From contig NZ_CP109427.1 in the NCBI RefSeq assembly GCF_036250695.1, positions 62,001 to 126,000 of the forward strand: DNA of 64,000 bases, given 5' to 3'. Source of the stretch: Streptomyces sp. NBC_01497. GTDB taxonomy: Bacteria; Actinomycetota; Actinomycetes; Streptomycetales; Streptomycetaceae. Under the pieces are notes generated by a model. That model did not search any database and was not told the DNA's origin. It worked only from the letters and a program-made list of their open reading frames with translations. This document shows, one piece after another, positions 27,655 through 35,880 of this stretch (position 1 is its first letter; the number at the start of each line of letters is the position of its first letter). The position numbers and the translations under genes are program-made.

Positions 27655-28356
27655 ATGACCAACACACCGCCGACCATGAGCAGGCGCGAGCGGCTGCGGG
27701 TCCAGACGCTCCGGGAGATCGAGGAGGCGTCGTTCGCGATCATTGACGCTGACGGCGTGGACGCCCTGTCCATGGCAGCGCTGGCCCGGAGCCTGGCGAT
27801 GTCCGCACCGGCCCTCTACCGCTACTTCCGGTCGCGCGACGCGCTGGTGGCGCACCTGGTCACGCTGTCCTACCAGCAACTCGCGTCGGCGATGGGCCAC
27901 GCCGCGGGAGGGAGCAGGCGAGGGCCGCACGCGCGGGTACGGCTGCTGGTCACCGCGTACCGCGACTGGGCGCTGCAGAACCGGCGGCGCTACGGGATGC
28001 TGTTCGGCGAGCGGGCCGGGGACCTGCCGGGCGACGTCGGCGCGCAGACCCCGCTCGACCAGGCGATGGCGCTGCTGATCGACCTGTTGGTGATCGTCGA
28101 AGACACCACGCGGGAACGCAGCAGCAGCGGCGACCGAACGCTCGACGGGCAGTTGCGGCTGTGGGCTCGCTCGCAGGAACGACCGGGCACCACACCGCGC
28201 GTCGCCCGGGCGGCCCTACTGATCTGGTCGCGGGTCCACGGGATCGTGAGTCTTGAACTGGCCGGTATGTTCGACGGCCATCCGCTCGAAGCGCAGCGGC
28301 TGATCGATCTGGAGGTCGACGGCGCCATCCAATCGGTGGGGCCGGCCAACCCATGA
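27655..28356 (+). CDS. TetR/AcrR-family regulator with WHG domain
   Basis: The 233-residue repressor has an N-terminal HTH (VDALSMAALARSLAMSAPAL, YRYFRSRDALVAHLVTL). The C-terminal ligand domain contains NRRRYGMLFGERAGDLPGD and the WHG-type signature ALLIWSRVHGIVSLELAGMF. ATG 27655 is taken because the HTH spacing fits; an ATG at 27634 adds seven residues, and neither has a strong ribosome site, so the transcript could be nearly leaderless. The divergent dehydrogenase is its likely target, together with its own promoter. Confidence 0.85.
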   Translation: MTNTPPTMSRRERLRVQTLREIEEASFAIIDADGVDALSMAALARSLAMSAPALYRYFRSRDALVAHLVTLSYQQLASAMGHAAGGSRRGPHARVRLLVTAYRDWALQNRRRYGMLFGERAGDLPGDVGAQTPLDQAMALLIDLLVIVEDTTRERSSSGDRTLDGQLRLWARSQERPGTTPRVARAALLIWSRVHGIVSLELAGMFDGHPLEAQRLIDLEVDGAIQSVGPANP

Positions 28357-28414
28357 ACGGCAGTTTCAGGTGCTCCTGGGTTCACTACGCATGCCCGGGC
28401 TCGCCGCGCCCGCT

Positions 28415-28960
28415 GCGGAGGACGGGAGCTCACCTCGTCCACATCGCCCCGTCCTCCGCACCCCTTCCCCCAGTCCCGAGCCCCCAGGGGAAGAAGACCC
28501 CTCGTGCACGGTTCGCAGCCCCCGGCAGGAGCAGGACCAGGCGGGCACCCCACGCCGCACAAATCCTCACCGCGCAAACCCCCGGAACGCAGACGTAGCC
28601 CCTCAGCGGCTGGGCCTTCATCAAAAACCTCGCCACCCGCACCACTCGAACCCACCACCAGGAGGCTGCGCCGGCCTCTGCCCAAGCCCACTCCGACTCA
28701 CCCGCGGCATCGCCCGCTGACGACGAACCCCGCTCTGACGTGGATCAGTCAGACGTTTTCCGAGGTCCGATGACGCGGGCCCGTATCGTGTAGGCGGCGG
28801 TTTGGGGAGGCGGTGAGCACTGCCGCAACCACGGCCGCAGGCCCGCCGTGGGACGCCTGTGTCAGCCAGGTCAGCGCCTCACCCTCACTGTTCAGGCCGC
28901 GCAGCCGAGCCGAGCGTGCATCCAAGGGCCGGAACCACGCCCGAGTGGGACCGATCGTGA
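28415..28960 (+). repeat. Decayed third copy of the DUF2267 locus
   Basis: The segment is similar by eye to 54614-55800. It opens with the same GCGGAGGACGGG...CCCGTCCTCCGC hairpin that follows hsp18 at 54.6 kb. An internal piece of DUF2267 follows (ILTAQTPGTQT, then TAG where the other copy has CAG, then GWAFIKNLATRT). The flank CTGACGACGAACCCCGCTCT near 28.72 kb and the convergent tail EALTWLTQASHGGPAAVVAA are also shared. Large deletions separate the blocks, and no hsp18 or rheA sequence precedes it. Confidence 0.75.
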
Positions 28961-29410
28961 CCGCCCCAGGGCGCTCACGCCCAGCAGGCCTGCCGTTCGC
29001 GGATGAGATCCGAACCGCCCGACCAGCGAGCCGGTGGGCAGCACGAACCTGCGGCCCGTAGCCGTAGCCGCAGCGGCAGCCCGGTGAGACATCCCCAGCC
29101 ACTCCCACAGCCCCCGCCGCGCTGCCGTCCAGGGTGCTGTCGAGGCCACCGGGCGGGGCCGTGACGACCGCCACGAGAAGCAGTATCGCCACAGCGAGCA
29201 CGGTGCCGCGCAGCTCGCCCTTGTCACTGAAGACCGCTGCCGGCAGGGACCCGATGGGTGGCCGCTACCGAGCGCTCTCGCCGGCCCGCCGTAGCCACAA
29301 GGCTGATGAACCTCCCGACCCGCCCCAGATGCCGCGAGCCAGAACAGCCACCGCCCGCCCGGCGCATCTGCAAACCGCGAAAGCCCGTCTACGGCAACGA
29401 CCGTCCCGAA
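28960..29410. other. Stretch without a supportable gene
   Basis: A reverse-strand hydrophobic run (TVLAVAILLLVAVVTAPPGG near 29.2 kb) could be the start of a decayed small membrane protein, but the frame downstream is not coding-like. Otherwise nothing is recognisable. Confidence 0.35.
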
Positions 29411-29414
29411 CATG

Positions 29415-29452
29415 CGTGGTCCCGCCGGCCTACAGAGGCGGGCGGGACCACG
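29415..29452 (-). terminator. Hairpin terminator after csbD
   Basis: CGTGGTCCCGCC pairs perfectly with GGCGGGACCACG across a 14-nt loop, starting 15 bp beyond the csbD stop. Confidence 0.7.
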
Positions 29453-29467
29453 GCAGCACTCGGGTCT

Positions 29468-29641
29468 TCAGTGGTCGAGGGCGTCCTTGGCATGCTCGAC
29501 GGCCTGCTTGGCGTCGCCCTTGACCTGGTCGGCCTTGCCTTCGGCCTTGAGGCGCTCGTTGCCAGTGACGTGGCCGACCGCTTCCTTGGCCTTGCCCTTG
29601 ACCTTGTCCCCGGTGTTCTCGACCTTGTTTTCCGCGCTCAT
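29468..29641 (-). CDS. csbD: CsbD-family general stress protein
   Basis: This 57-residue gene reads MSAENKVENTGDKVKGKAKE, AVGHVTGNERLKAEGKADQV, KGDAKQAVEHAKDALDH. The K-GK-KE--G--TGN--L-AEGKADQ-KG pattern is diagnostic of CsbD, a small, highly charged, helical cytosolic protein induced in the general stress response of many bacteria; its biochemical role is unknown. The ribosome site GAAGAGG sits 6 nt before ATG 29641 and a perfect hairpin follows. It lies close to the RsbQ/RsbP operon, consistent with a stress regulon. Confidence 0.92.
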   Translation of the reverse strand: MSAENKVENTGDKVKGKAKEAVGHVTGNERLKAEGKADQVKGDAKQAVEHAKDALDH

Positions 29642-30128
29642 GCCGCTACCTCTTCCGCCTCACGTTGACCCTGCGCATCCACTGGCAGGGAACCTGAACC
29701 CCTCGTGCCCCTGATTCCCCTGCCCATGCCGGCTCGCCGACCGCGACAGCAGCAGGAGCCGCCGCCCCCTTCCCGTATCCGTCGGCTACAGGGGGCTGCG
29801 CCACTGCAGGGGCGCGTGGGATGGACGCGGCCACCCGGAGCACAGAGCGGAGCAGCGACGGCCGGGCGCACGCGCGCCCCATATCGTCGCCTCGGGCCGT
29901 CGGTCGGCCAAGCGGCACTGACCCTCCCTCGGCCACCGACTCAACCGGTCCGCATACAAGGAAGGTGGAGGCGGCGGGCGGCCGAGTGGGATGCTGAGCA
30001 CGGCGAAACCGAGCCGATGGTCACAGGGTGAGCGGGCGCTGGTCGACGACCCGGCGGCCGACCCGTGGTCCGGCGAGCGCGGAGCCCAGCAGGATGGCCG
30101 GGAACGAGCCCGCGGGCCACGGGCTCAC

Positions 30129-30145
30129 GCCCCGCTTCGCGGGGC
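30129..30145 (-). terminator. Short hairpin after the STAS gene
   Basis: GCCCCGC-TTC-GCGGGGC is a 7-bp GC stem with a tight loop, 33 bp beyond the STAS gene stop, at the end of the RsbQ-RsbP-STAS operon. The stretch 29.65-30.18 kb otherwise holds no gene I can support. Confidence 0.45.
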
Positions 30146-30177
30146 CCGGCAGGGCGTCACCGCTCGACGCGCCGGGA

Positions 30178-30531
30178 TCAGGACGCGGCGTAGTTGCGTG
30201 CGCCGGCCGCTGAGGCGTCCGGGTGGATGGTGAAAACCCGGTCCAGACCGACGAGGCGCAGGATGCGGGCGGTGTTGGCGGGGACCGCGGCCAGAGCGAC
30301 GCCGCTGCCTTGTTCCCTCGCCAGGTTCCGGGCCGCCAGCAGGGCGCTGATGCCACTGGAGTCGCAGAAATCCAGGGCTGCCAGATCCAGGACCAGCAGC
30401 TGCCCCGCGGCGAGGGTGAGGCCGTCCACGGCCCTGCGGAGCTCCGGCGCCGTCGTGTGGTCGAGGTCACCGGTGATCTCCAATACGGGACCGGTGACAG
30501 CGTTGCGGGATGTGATCGTCAGGGGGGTCAT
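30178..30531 (-). CDS. STAS-domain anti-anti-sigma factor (RsbV-like)
   Basis: The 117-residue protein has the STAS pattern: LEITGDLDHTTAPELRRAVD, then LLVLDLAALDFCDSSGISAL with the phosphorylatable serine in the DSSG loop, and LAAVPANTARILRLVGLDRV. When dephosphorylated such proteins bind anti-sigma HATPases and free the sigma factor. ATG 30531 starts 1 nt after the stop of the phosphatase gene, so the three genes 32625-30178 are one tightly coupled operon. The upstream phosphatase is the obvious enzyme to dephosphorylate this protein. A GTG at 30543 is an alternative start. Confidence 0.9.
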   Translation of the reverse strand: MTPLTITSRNAVTGPVLEITGDLDHTTAPELRRAVDGLTLAAGQLLVLDLAALDFCDSSGISALLAARNLAREQGSGVALAAVPANTARILRLVGLDRVFTIHPDASAAGARNYAAS

Positions 30532-30532
30532 C

Positions 30533-31825
30533 TCAGGTTTCACTCACGGGGGTGTGAACAGCGACCGCAAGCGGAGCCGGTACGCCGAAGGCGAGCAGCG
30601 CGGTGTCGTCGTCGAGGCCGTCGCCGAAACGAGCGAGCAGCCCGGTCAGGGCGGTGATCAGGGCCTGCGGACCTGACGGCGGCTGACCGGCGGTGAAGGC
30701 ACGCAGGGCATCGTCGCCATACAGCTCGCGCCCGGGTCCCGTGCGGGCCTCGGTCAGGCCGTCGGTATACAGGAGCAGGGTGTCGCCGGGCGACAGCCGG
30801 GTGCGGGCGGCGGTGAACTGGACCTGGGGCAGGACACCGATGAGCATCCCGCCCGGGGTCGGCAGATAGTCGGCGGTGCCGTCCGCGCGTTGGATCAGCG
30901 CCGAGGGGTGTCCGCCAGAGGCCAGGTGCACGCCGACGTGGTCGCCGCCGGGTTCCAAGACACCGAATATGGCGGTGCAGTAGCGGGTATCGCCGCGGGT
31001 GTATCGCTCGTGAAGGACCGTATTCAACGTACTGAGCACGGTGACGGGGTCGGCGTCGTGCAGGGCCGCGGCGCGCAGCGTGTACCGGGTCAGCGAGGTG
31101 ACGGCCGCGGCCTGGGGGCCCTTGCCGCACACGTCGCCGAGGAAGAACGCCCACCGGCCGGTGTCCAGGGGGAACAGATCGTAGAAGTCTCCGCCGAGCA
31201 GATCCGGGGAGGCTGTGTGGTAGTACGAGGCGGCTTCCAGGCCCGGAACGGTGGGCAGTTGGGCGGGCAGCAGGCTCTGCTGCAGGACGGCGAGAGCCTC
31301 CTGGAGCCGTTCACGGTCGGTCTCCGCCTGCCGGCGCGCTTCCTCAGCCGCCCGACGGGCGCGCAGCAACTCGGCCTCGTAGGCACGGCGGTCCCGGGCG
31401 TCGAAGACGGTGGTACGGATCAGCAGCGGCTCGCTGTCCTCACTCACCTTCACCTTCGAGGTGACCAGTACCGGCATCCGCTCGCCGGTGGCGCCCTTGA
31501 TGTCCAGGGCAATACCGCTGACCTCGCCCTTCATCTGCAACAGTGGCGCGAAGTGCGTCTCGTGGTAGAGCTTCCCGCCCACGGTGAGCAGATCGGTGAA
31601 CCGCATCCGCCCCACCACCCGGGACCGATCCAGGCCCAGCCATTCCAGCAACGTGGTGTTGATCTTGGCGATGGTGCCGTCCATCAGGGTCGATAGGTAG
31701 CCGCAGGGGGCCTGCTCGTACAGCTCCTCGGCACTGTCCTCCAGCAGCGAGGTGAACATCGCGTCCGTGGCGTCGGTGTCCTGCTCCCCGCCCGGCTCCG
31801 GAGCCTGGTCGGTACCGCACATCAT
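30533..31825 (-). CDS. rsbP: PAS-SpoIIE (PP2C-type) phosphatase, RsbP-like
   Basis: The 430-residue protein has an N-terminal PAS domain (about residues 30-140: QAPCGYLSTLMDGTIAKINT, MRFTDLLTVGGKLYHETHFA) and a coiled-coil linker (AELLRARRAAEEARRQAETD). A SpoIIE-type PP2C domain follows from about residue 195, with metal-binding acids in LGGDFYDLFPLD, FFLGDVCGKGPQAAAV, LLLYTDGLTEART and DDDTALLAF. This is the architecture of Bacillus RsbP, which dephosphorylates RsbV under energy stress. It is preceded by an RsbQ-like hydrolase gene whose stop overlaps its ATG and followed by a STAS gene. GGAGGTG lies just upstream. Confidence 0.88.
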   Translation of the reverse strand: MMCGTDQAPEPGGEQDTDATDAMFTSLLEDSAEELYEQAPCGYLSTLMDGTIAKINTTLLEWLGLDRSRVVGRMRFTDLLTVGGKLYHETHFAPLLQMKGEVSGIALDIKGATGERMPVLVTSKVKVSEDSEPLLIRTTVFDARDRRAYEAELLRARRAAEEARRQAETDRERLQEALAVLQQSLLPAQLPTVPGLEAASYYHTASPDLLGGDFYDLFPLDTGRWAFFLGDVCGKGPQAAAVTSLTRYTLRAAALHDADPVTVLSTLNTVLHERYTRGDTRYCTAIFGVLEPGGDHVGVHLASGGHPSALIQRADGTADYLPTPGGMLIGVLPQVQFTAARTRLSPGDTLLLYTDGLTEARTGPGRELYGDDALRAFTAGQPPSGPQALITALTGLLARFGDGLDDDTALLAFGVPAPLAVAVHTPVSET

Positions 31826-32625
31826 CGGACACCTCCGATGAAGTCGGTGATCGCCCCCGCGGTGGCCTGCGGTGCGCTCAGTTGCGGGCAGTGGCCTGTC
31901 GCCTCCAGGGTGACCAGGCGGCTGCCGGGAATCGCGTCGCGGACGTACGCGCCGACCTCACGGGGAGCGATCACGTCTTGCCGGCAGTCCAGGATCAGCG
32001 TCGGCACCGTGACCGTCTTGAGGTCCTCACGACTGTCGGACAGGAACGTGGTGTGCGCGAAGACCCGGGCCATGTCCGGGTCGGTCGCGCAGAACGAGGC
32101 CGTCAGCTCCTGACCGAGCTCGGGCCGGTCCGCGTTGCCCATGATGACCGGCGCCATCGCCGCCGACCAGCCCAGATAGTTTGAATCCAGGGATTCCAGC
32201 AGCTCGTCGATGTCGTCGGCGCTGAACCCGCCCCGGTAACCGTCGTCGTCGATGTAGCGGGGCGAGGGGGCGACCATGACCAGGCGGCAGATACGCCGCG
32301 GCTCCTTCGCGGCCGCGAGGACCCCCACCATCGCGCTGACCGAATGCCCCACAAAGGTCACGTCCCGCAGGTCCAGCTCCTCGGCCACCTCCAGCACATC
32401 GAGCGCGTAACCCTCCAGAGAGCTGTAGCGCCGCTCATCCCAGGCCGACGGATCTGCTCGGCCGGAGCCCACGTAGTCGAAGAGCACCACCCTGTAGCTC
32501 TCAGCCAGAGTGGGGAGCACCAGACGCCACATGTTCTGATCGCAGCCGAAGCCGTGCGCCAGAAGAAGTACCGGCCCGTCGGCACGGCCAGTGACGGTCA
32601 CGTTGTTCCTGCGGCGTATATCCAT
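31822..32625 (-). CDS. rsbQ: RsbQ-like alpha/beta hydrolase
   Basis: The 267-residue hydrolase starts MDIRRRNNVTVTGRADGPVL, with oxyanion hole LLAHGFGCDQNMWRLVLP, nucleophile elbow VTFVGHSVSAMVGVLAAAKE (GHSVS), acid VTVPTLILDCRQDVIAP and histidine LEATGHCPQLSAPQA. The HGFGCDQNMW and GHSVSAMV words are those of RsbQ and its plant relatives D14/KAI2. In Bacillus, RsbQ is required for RsbP activation. It is the first gene of the RsbQ-RsbP-STAS operon, overlapping the next gene at ATGATG. The ligand it processes is unknown. Confidence 0.9.
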   Translation of the reverse strand: MDIRRRNNVTVTGRADGPVLLLAHGFGCDQNMWRLVLPTLAESYRVVLFDYVGSGRADPSAWDERRYSSLEGYALDVLEVAEELDLRDVTFVGHSVSAMVGVLAAAKEPRRICRLVMVAPSPRYIDDDGYRGGFSADDIDELLESLDSNYLGWSAAMAPVIMGNADRPELGQELTASFCATDPDMARVFAHTTFLSDSREDLKTVTVPTLILDCRQDVIAPREVGAYVRDAIPGSRLVTLEATGHCPQLSAPQATAGAITDFIGGVR

Positions 32626-32838
32626 ACCCGCCAGTTTCCCATCACCCTATCCGGGTGAAGCAGAGGCCTGGCCCCCCGGATCATGATCACGAGGCTCCAG
32701 TACGCGCGGACCGCACGCTCGTCGTCAGACAGGTAGCCGCAAAACCACCGCCACTCGGTCCCGACGGCCCCACTCCTGCCCCCCGCGGCCCAGGTTCGCT
32801 GCGCGCCAGCAGTCAAGCGAGGGCAATCTGGGCACCGG

Positions 32839-33090
32839 TCACCGCGGGTCCGTCGCGGTCCGAGCAATCCGCTCGACCAGCGCCAGGTCGGCGTCGGGAT
32901 TCTCCTTTCGGAAGCGCGGGAGGATATGGCGCAGGTCCCGCCCTGCGATCGCGACCGGGTACGGTACTCCGCCGGTCAGGAGTCCCCGGCCGAGCGGCGC
33001 GTAGGACACACATCCGATCCCCAACTCCCGGACGCTCTCCAACACCCCGTTCATCTCCACCTCGGGCGTACCCGTCGTGTCGCTCAGGTA
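32839..33090 (-). pseudogene. Aldo/keto reductase fragment
   Basis: The C-terminal frame reads EMNGVLESVRELGIGCVSYA, PLGRGLLTGGVPYPV, then RHILPRFRKENPDADLALVE before the stop. The SxxELGIxxVxYxPLGRGxLTG phrase and the PRF...N...LVE stretch are typical of the second half of AKR-fold oxidoreductases. The N-terminal half with the catalytic Tyr/Lys/Asp is absent. It is cut off near 33090, about 100 bp before an opposing membrane-protein gene. Confidence 0.7.
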
Positions 33091-33183
33091 GTGCACGTCA
33101 GGGTGCAGAGCGGTCGCAGAAGTGGTGGTGTGGGAGCATCGGCGCGCCCGCGCCGTCCTCGCGAGGAACTGTTGGAGCAGACT

Positions 33184-33741
33184 ATGACGGTAACGGGTTG
33201 GCGGAGCGCGCACGATCTGGGACTGGCCGCCTGGTTCGGAGGCGCCCTGATGGGCGCGGTAGGGGTCAACCGTGCCGGTGAGGGCGAGGAAGCAGCCTCG
33301 ACGGAGCGGGTGGCGGCCCACGGTTGGGCGGTGTGGACGCCGGTGAACGCCGCCGCCATCACCGCGCACCTGGCCGGCGGGGCGGCGTTGCTGGCGGACA
33401 ACGCCCACCGTGTCGCCACACAGAAGGGCGTGATGGCCTCGACCATCGCCAAGGGGGCGGTCACCGCCGCTGCGCTGGCAGCGACCGCCTACAGCGCCGT
33501 CCTGGGCAGCAAGGTGCAGCTGGCCGTTTCGGAGAAGCTCGGCAACCAGGAGAAGGCCGAGAAACACCCCATCGACCTCGACTCGGCACGCAGGCAACTG
33601 AGGATCGCCCAGTGGGCGGTCCCCGCACTGACAGGGGCCCTGGTCATCCTCAACGCCCTGCATGGCGAACAGCAACGTCCCGCCAAGCAGGCGGGAGGCA
33701 TTGTCGAACGGGCGCGCCGCATGACCGGCCTCGGCAGCTGA
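33184..33741 (+). CDS. Hypothetical membrane protein
   Basis: The 185-residue protein has three hydrophobic segments: LGLAAWFGGALMGAVGVNRA near the start, VNAAAITAHLAGGAALLADN, and TIAKGAVTAAALAATAYSAV, with a weaker fourth (QWAVPALTGALVILNALHG). The tail is charged. Similar small membrane proteins of unknown role are common in Streptomyces stress-related regions. ATG 33184 has a GGAG about 9 nt upstream. The 630 bp after it (33.74-34.38 kb) hold no confident gene. Confidence 0.75.
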   Translation: MTVTGWRSAHDLGLAAWFGGALMGAVGVNRAGEGEEAASTERVAAHGWAVWTPVNAAAITAHLAGGAALLADNAHRVATQKGVMASTIAKGAVTAAALAATAYSAVLGSKVQLAVSEKLGNQEKAEKHPIDLDSARRQLRIAQWAVPALTGALVILNALHGEQQRPAKQAGGIVERARRMTGLGS

Positions 33742-33980
33742 CCCGTCGCTTGCCCTGTTCGCCGAGCAGCGCTGGCCGTCGGCTACTCGGTGTCCGGGGT
33801 CGCCGCGATCCCGGCGCGTCCTCGGCGCGTGCCGGTGTCAACTAAAGACGTGTAGGCGGCTGGACTGAGCGGCGCTCGTCACCTGCCTGAGCCCCTTCCT
33901 CGTAGGGCATCCGGCCGCGCAGGCCCGGATCAGGTGAGGACCGAGATGATGTGATCGGTCGCCTCGGCGACCGGGGTGTC

Positions 33981-34010
33981 GTCGATCGGGGTCTGGTCGA
34001 TCGGGGTCTG
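33981..34010. repeat. 15-bp tandem duplication
   Basis: GTCGATCGGGGTCTG occurs twice in immediate succession, and part of the unit is echoed just upstream. On the minus strand it would encode DQTPIDQTPIDDTPV. The surrounding frame is not convincingly a gene. Confidence 0.6.
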
Positions 34011-34377
34011 GTCGGCTACGTTCCACCCCCTGGGCAGGCCGGCCTGGATGCGGGTGGCGCTGGTGGTGCGGCGTTCGAGCCGGCCGGTGGGCAGGGCGCG
34101 TTTGGCGTGGGCAGCGCGTCGCCGAGGGCGACCTCGCGGCAGGTGCGCAGATCTTCCGGGGGGCGTCCGGATCGTTCGTGCGGTCCCTGTTGAGCTGGGG
34201 CTCGTAGTGCTCCACGCGACTGGTGACGTCCCCGAGTAGGGGCGGTCAGTTGTGCCGCGCCACCGTGATTGCCTCGCCTGAAAGTACACGGCTCGCCTCG
34301 GTGGATCGGGGGCCGGCGGGTGTGCGCGGAACGTATCGGGGGTTCCCGTAATCGTCTGTTCCACTGTGGTGCCATGT

Positions 34378-35046
34378 TCAGTTGCGGACACGTTCCTGAT
34401 GGCTGTGTTCCCGCAACTTTTCGGCGTGTCCGGTGACGGCGTCGAGACGGGCGGCCAGGTCGTTGTGGTCTGATCCGAGGTGCTGGCGGGTGTCGGCGAG
34501 CCGACTGATCAGGTGCGCCGGGTCGTTGTCGCCGAGTGCCTCCCCGAGGCGGTCGATGGGGGGCCTCGACCGGGCTGGGAGGTCCGTGAGGGCGGTGATC
34601 TGGCCGGCCAGCCGGCGCAGGGTCGCTGCGTTGTCCCGTGCCCAGGCGTTGACCGAGCGGTCGGCGGCGCGTCGGTTGCGCGTGGCGGTCACGCGCTGCT
34701 CGCCGGTGGTCCCGGTGGCGTCCGGTCGCCCGCGCAGGTAGCGGCGTTCGGCGGCCTGACGACTTGCGACGCCCAAGGGTGCGGCAAGGTCGGCCCAACT
34801 GGCTCCGCCTTCCCGGGCAGCCTCGATCAATCCGTTCTCCCAGCCCGCCAACTGCTCCCGAATCTCGCGGAGCAGCACGAGGGAGGCGAGGACATCCTCC
34901 GTGGTCGTCGCCGGATCATCGTCTTCCTGGGCCGCCTCACGCACGGTCCGTTCGATGACGCGGAGGGCTGTGACGGCCGCGTGGGCGGTCACCAGGGGTG
35001 GGTCTTCGACGCTCTCCGGAGCCCGGGGGCCTTCTGGTGCCGACAT
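34378..35046 (-). CDS. rheA: RheA-type hsp18 transcriptional regulator (copy 1)
   Basis: The 222-residue protein has a central segment ENGLIEAAREGGASWADLAA, PLGVASRQAAERRYLRGRPD, which fits an HTH (ASWADLAAPLGVASRQAAERR). Flanking helices are rich in Arg and Asp. It closely parallels the protein at 53363-54019 and the family annotated as HSP18 regulators in Streptomyces. In S. albus, RheA is a heat-sensing repressor of hsp18. The gene diverges from hsp18 across 126 bp holding the RheA-type operator. ATG 35046 has AAGGAGAG upstream. Autoregulation is expected. Confidence 0.85.
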   Translation of the reverse strand: MSAPEGPRAPESVEDPPLVTAHAAVTALRVIERTVREAAQEDDDPATTTEDVLASLVLLREIREQLAGWENGLIEAAREGGASWADLAAPLGVASRQAAERRYLRGRPDATGTTGEQRVTATRNRRAADRSVNAWARDNAATLRRLAGQITALTDLPARSRPPIDRLGEALGDNDPAHLISRLADTRQHLGSDHNDLAARLDAVTGHAEKLREHSHQERVRN

Positions 35047-35087
35047 ATTCTCTCCTTCTTTGTCGTCTGCTGGACGACCTCGATAGT

Positions 35088-35106
35088 TGTCATCCTTTGG
35101 ATGACA
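35088..35106. promoter_or_regulatory. RheA operator (TGTCATC-N5-GATGACA)
   Basis: TGTCATCCTTTGGATGACA is a perfect inverted repeat between divergent rheA and hsp18. It is the same form as the operator described for S. albus RheA, and it recurs at 54063-54081. Confidence 0.85.
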
Positions 35107-35172
35107 TGCTACAACAGTGGCAACGACCAGCGCATTGGCACTTGTTGCCTGGAGCTTCGGAGGTGTTCGACC

Positions 35173-35610
35173 ATGTTGATGCGCACTGACCCCTTCCGCG
35201 AGTTCGATCGTCTCGCCCAGCAGCTGATGGCCCCGGGGACCTGGTCCCGGCCGGCCTCGATGCCCATGGACGCCTACCGGGAGGGCGACACGTACGTGGT
35301 GGCGTTCGACCTTCCCGGCATGGCACCGGACGCGATCGACGTCGATGTCGAGGACACCGTGCTCACCGTCAAAGCGGAGCGGCGGCCCGCCGCGAAGGAC
35401 GATGTGGTGCGGATGGATCTCAGCGAGCGGCCACTCGGGGTGTTCTCCCGCAGCATCGTCCTCGCCGACAGCCTGGACACGGAGCACATTCACGCCGCCT
35501 ACGACGCCGGAGTGCTGACGCTGCGCATCCCCATCGCCGAGCGGGCGAAGTCACGCAAGATCACGGTCTCCGCCGGTGTGTCGTCCAGCCCGCGCCGGAT
35601 CACGGGCTAA
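35173..35610 (+). CDS. hsp18: Hsp20-family small heat-shock protein (copy 1)
   Basis: The 145-residue protein starts MLMRTDPFREFDRLAQQLMA. Its alpha-crystallin domain spans about residues 38-130 (MPMDAYREGDTYVVAFDLPG to the AYDAGVLTLRIPIAERAK signature), with a short C-terminal extension. It would act as an ATP-independent cytosolic holdase. The proposed operator lies 67-85 bp upstream of the ATG, and AGGTG precedes the ATG. Copy 2 at 54150 is clearly similar throughout. A strong hairpin follows the stop and a DUF2267 gene lies downstream. Confidence 0.92.
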   Translation: MLMRTDPFREFDRLAQQLMAPGTWSRPASMPMDAYREGDTYVVAFDLPGMAPDAIDVDVEDTVLTVKAERRPAAKDDVVRMDLSERPLGVFSRSIVLADSLDTEHIHAAYDAGVLTLRIPIAERAKSRKITVSAGVSSSPRRITG

Positions 35611-35645
35611 AGGCCTGGACGGGCCGCACGGGCCCCTGCCTCATC

Positions 35646-35689
35646 CCCCGTCGGCCCTTCGAAGAGAGGCTTCGAAGGGCCGACAGGGG
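35646..35689 (+). terminator. Hairpin terminator after hsp18 copy 1
   Basis: GTCGGCCCTTCGAAG pairs with CTTCGAAGGGCCGAC across AGAGG. The stem is extended by C-runs and G-runs beyond a one-base bulge. It begins 35 bp past the hsp18 stop, separating it from the DUF2267 gene. Confidence 0.75.
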
Positions 35690-35880
35690 CGGCCGGACCG
35701 AGGAAGGTGCCATAAGCGCGCGGCATCCGGGTACTGGTCCCAGAGAGAGCACGGGCTGTCGCGCACCCTGGTGGATCGCAGGAAAGAGTTCCGGCTCCCC
35801 CTCAGCAAGTCCCACGGCTCGGCTTTACCCGGCTGCAGGGACGGGCGTCTGGATACGATCAGAAAGGCTTGAGTCAAGCC

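Noticed and set aside
28353..28770. Intact gene downstream of the TetR gene
   Set aside because: The sequence matches the DUF2267 locus at 54.6-55.8 kb with stops and deletions, so it is a relic.
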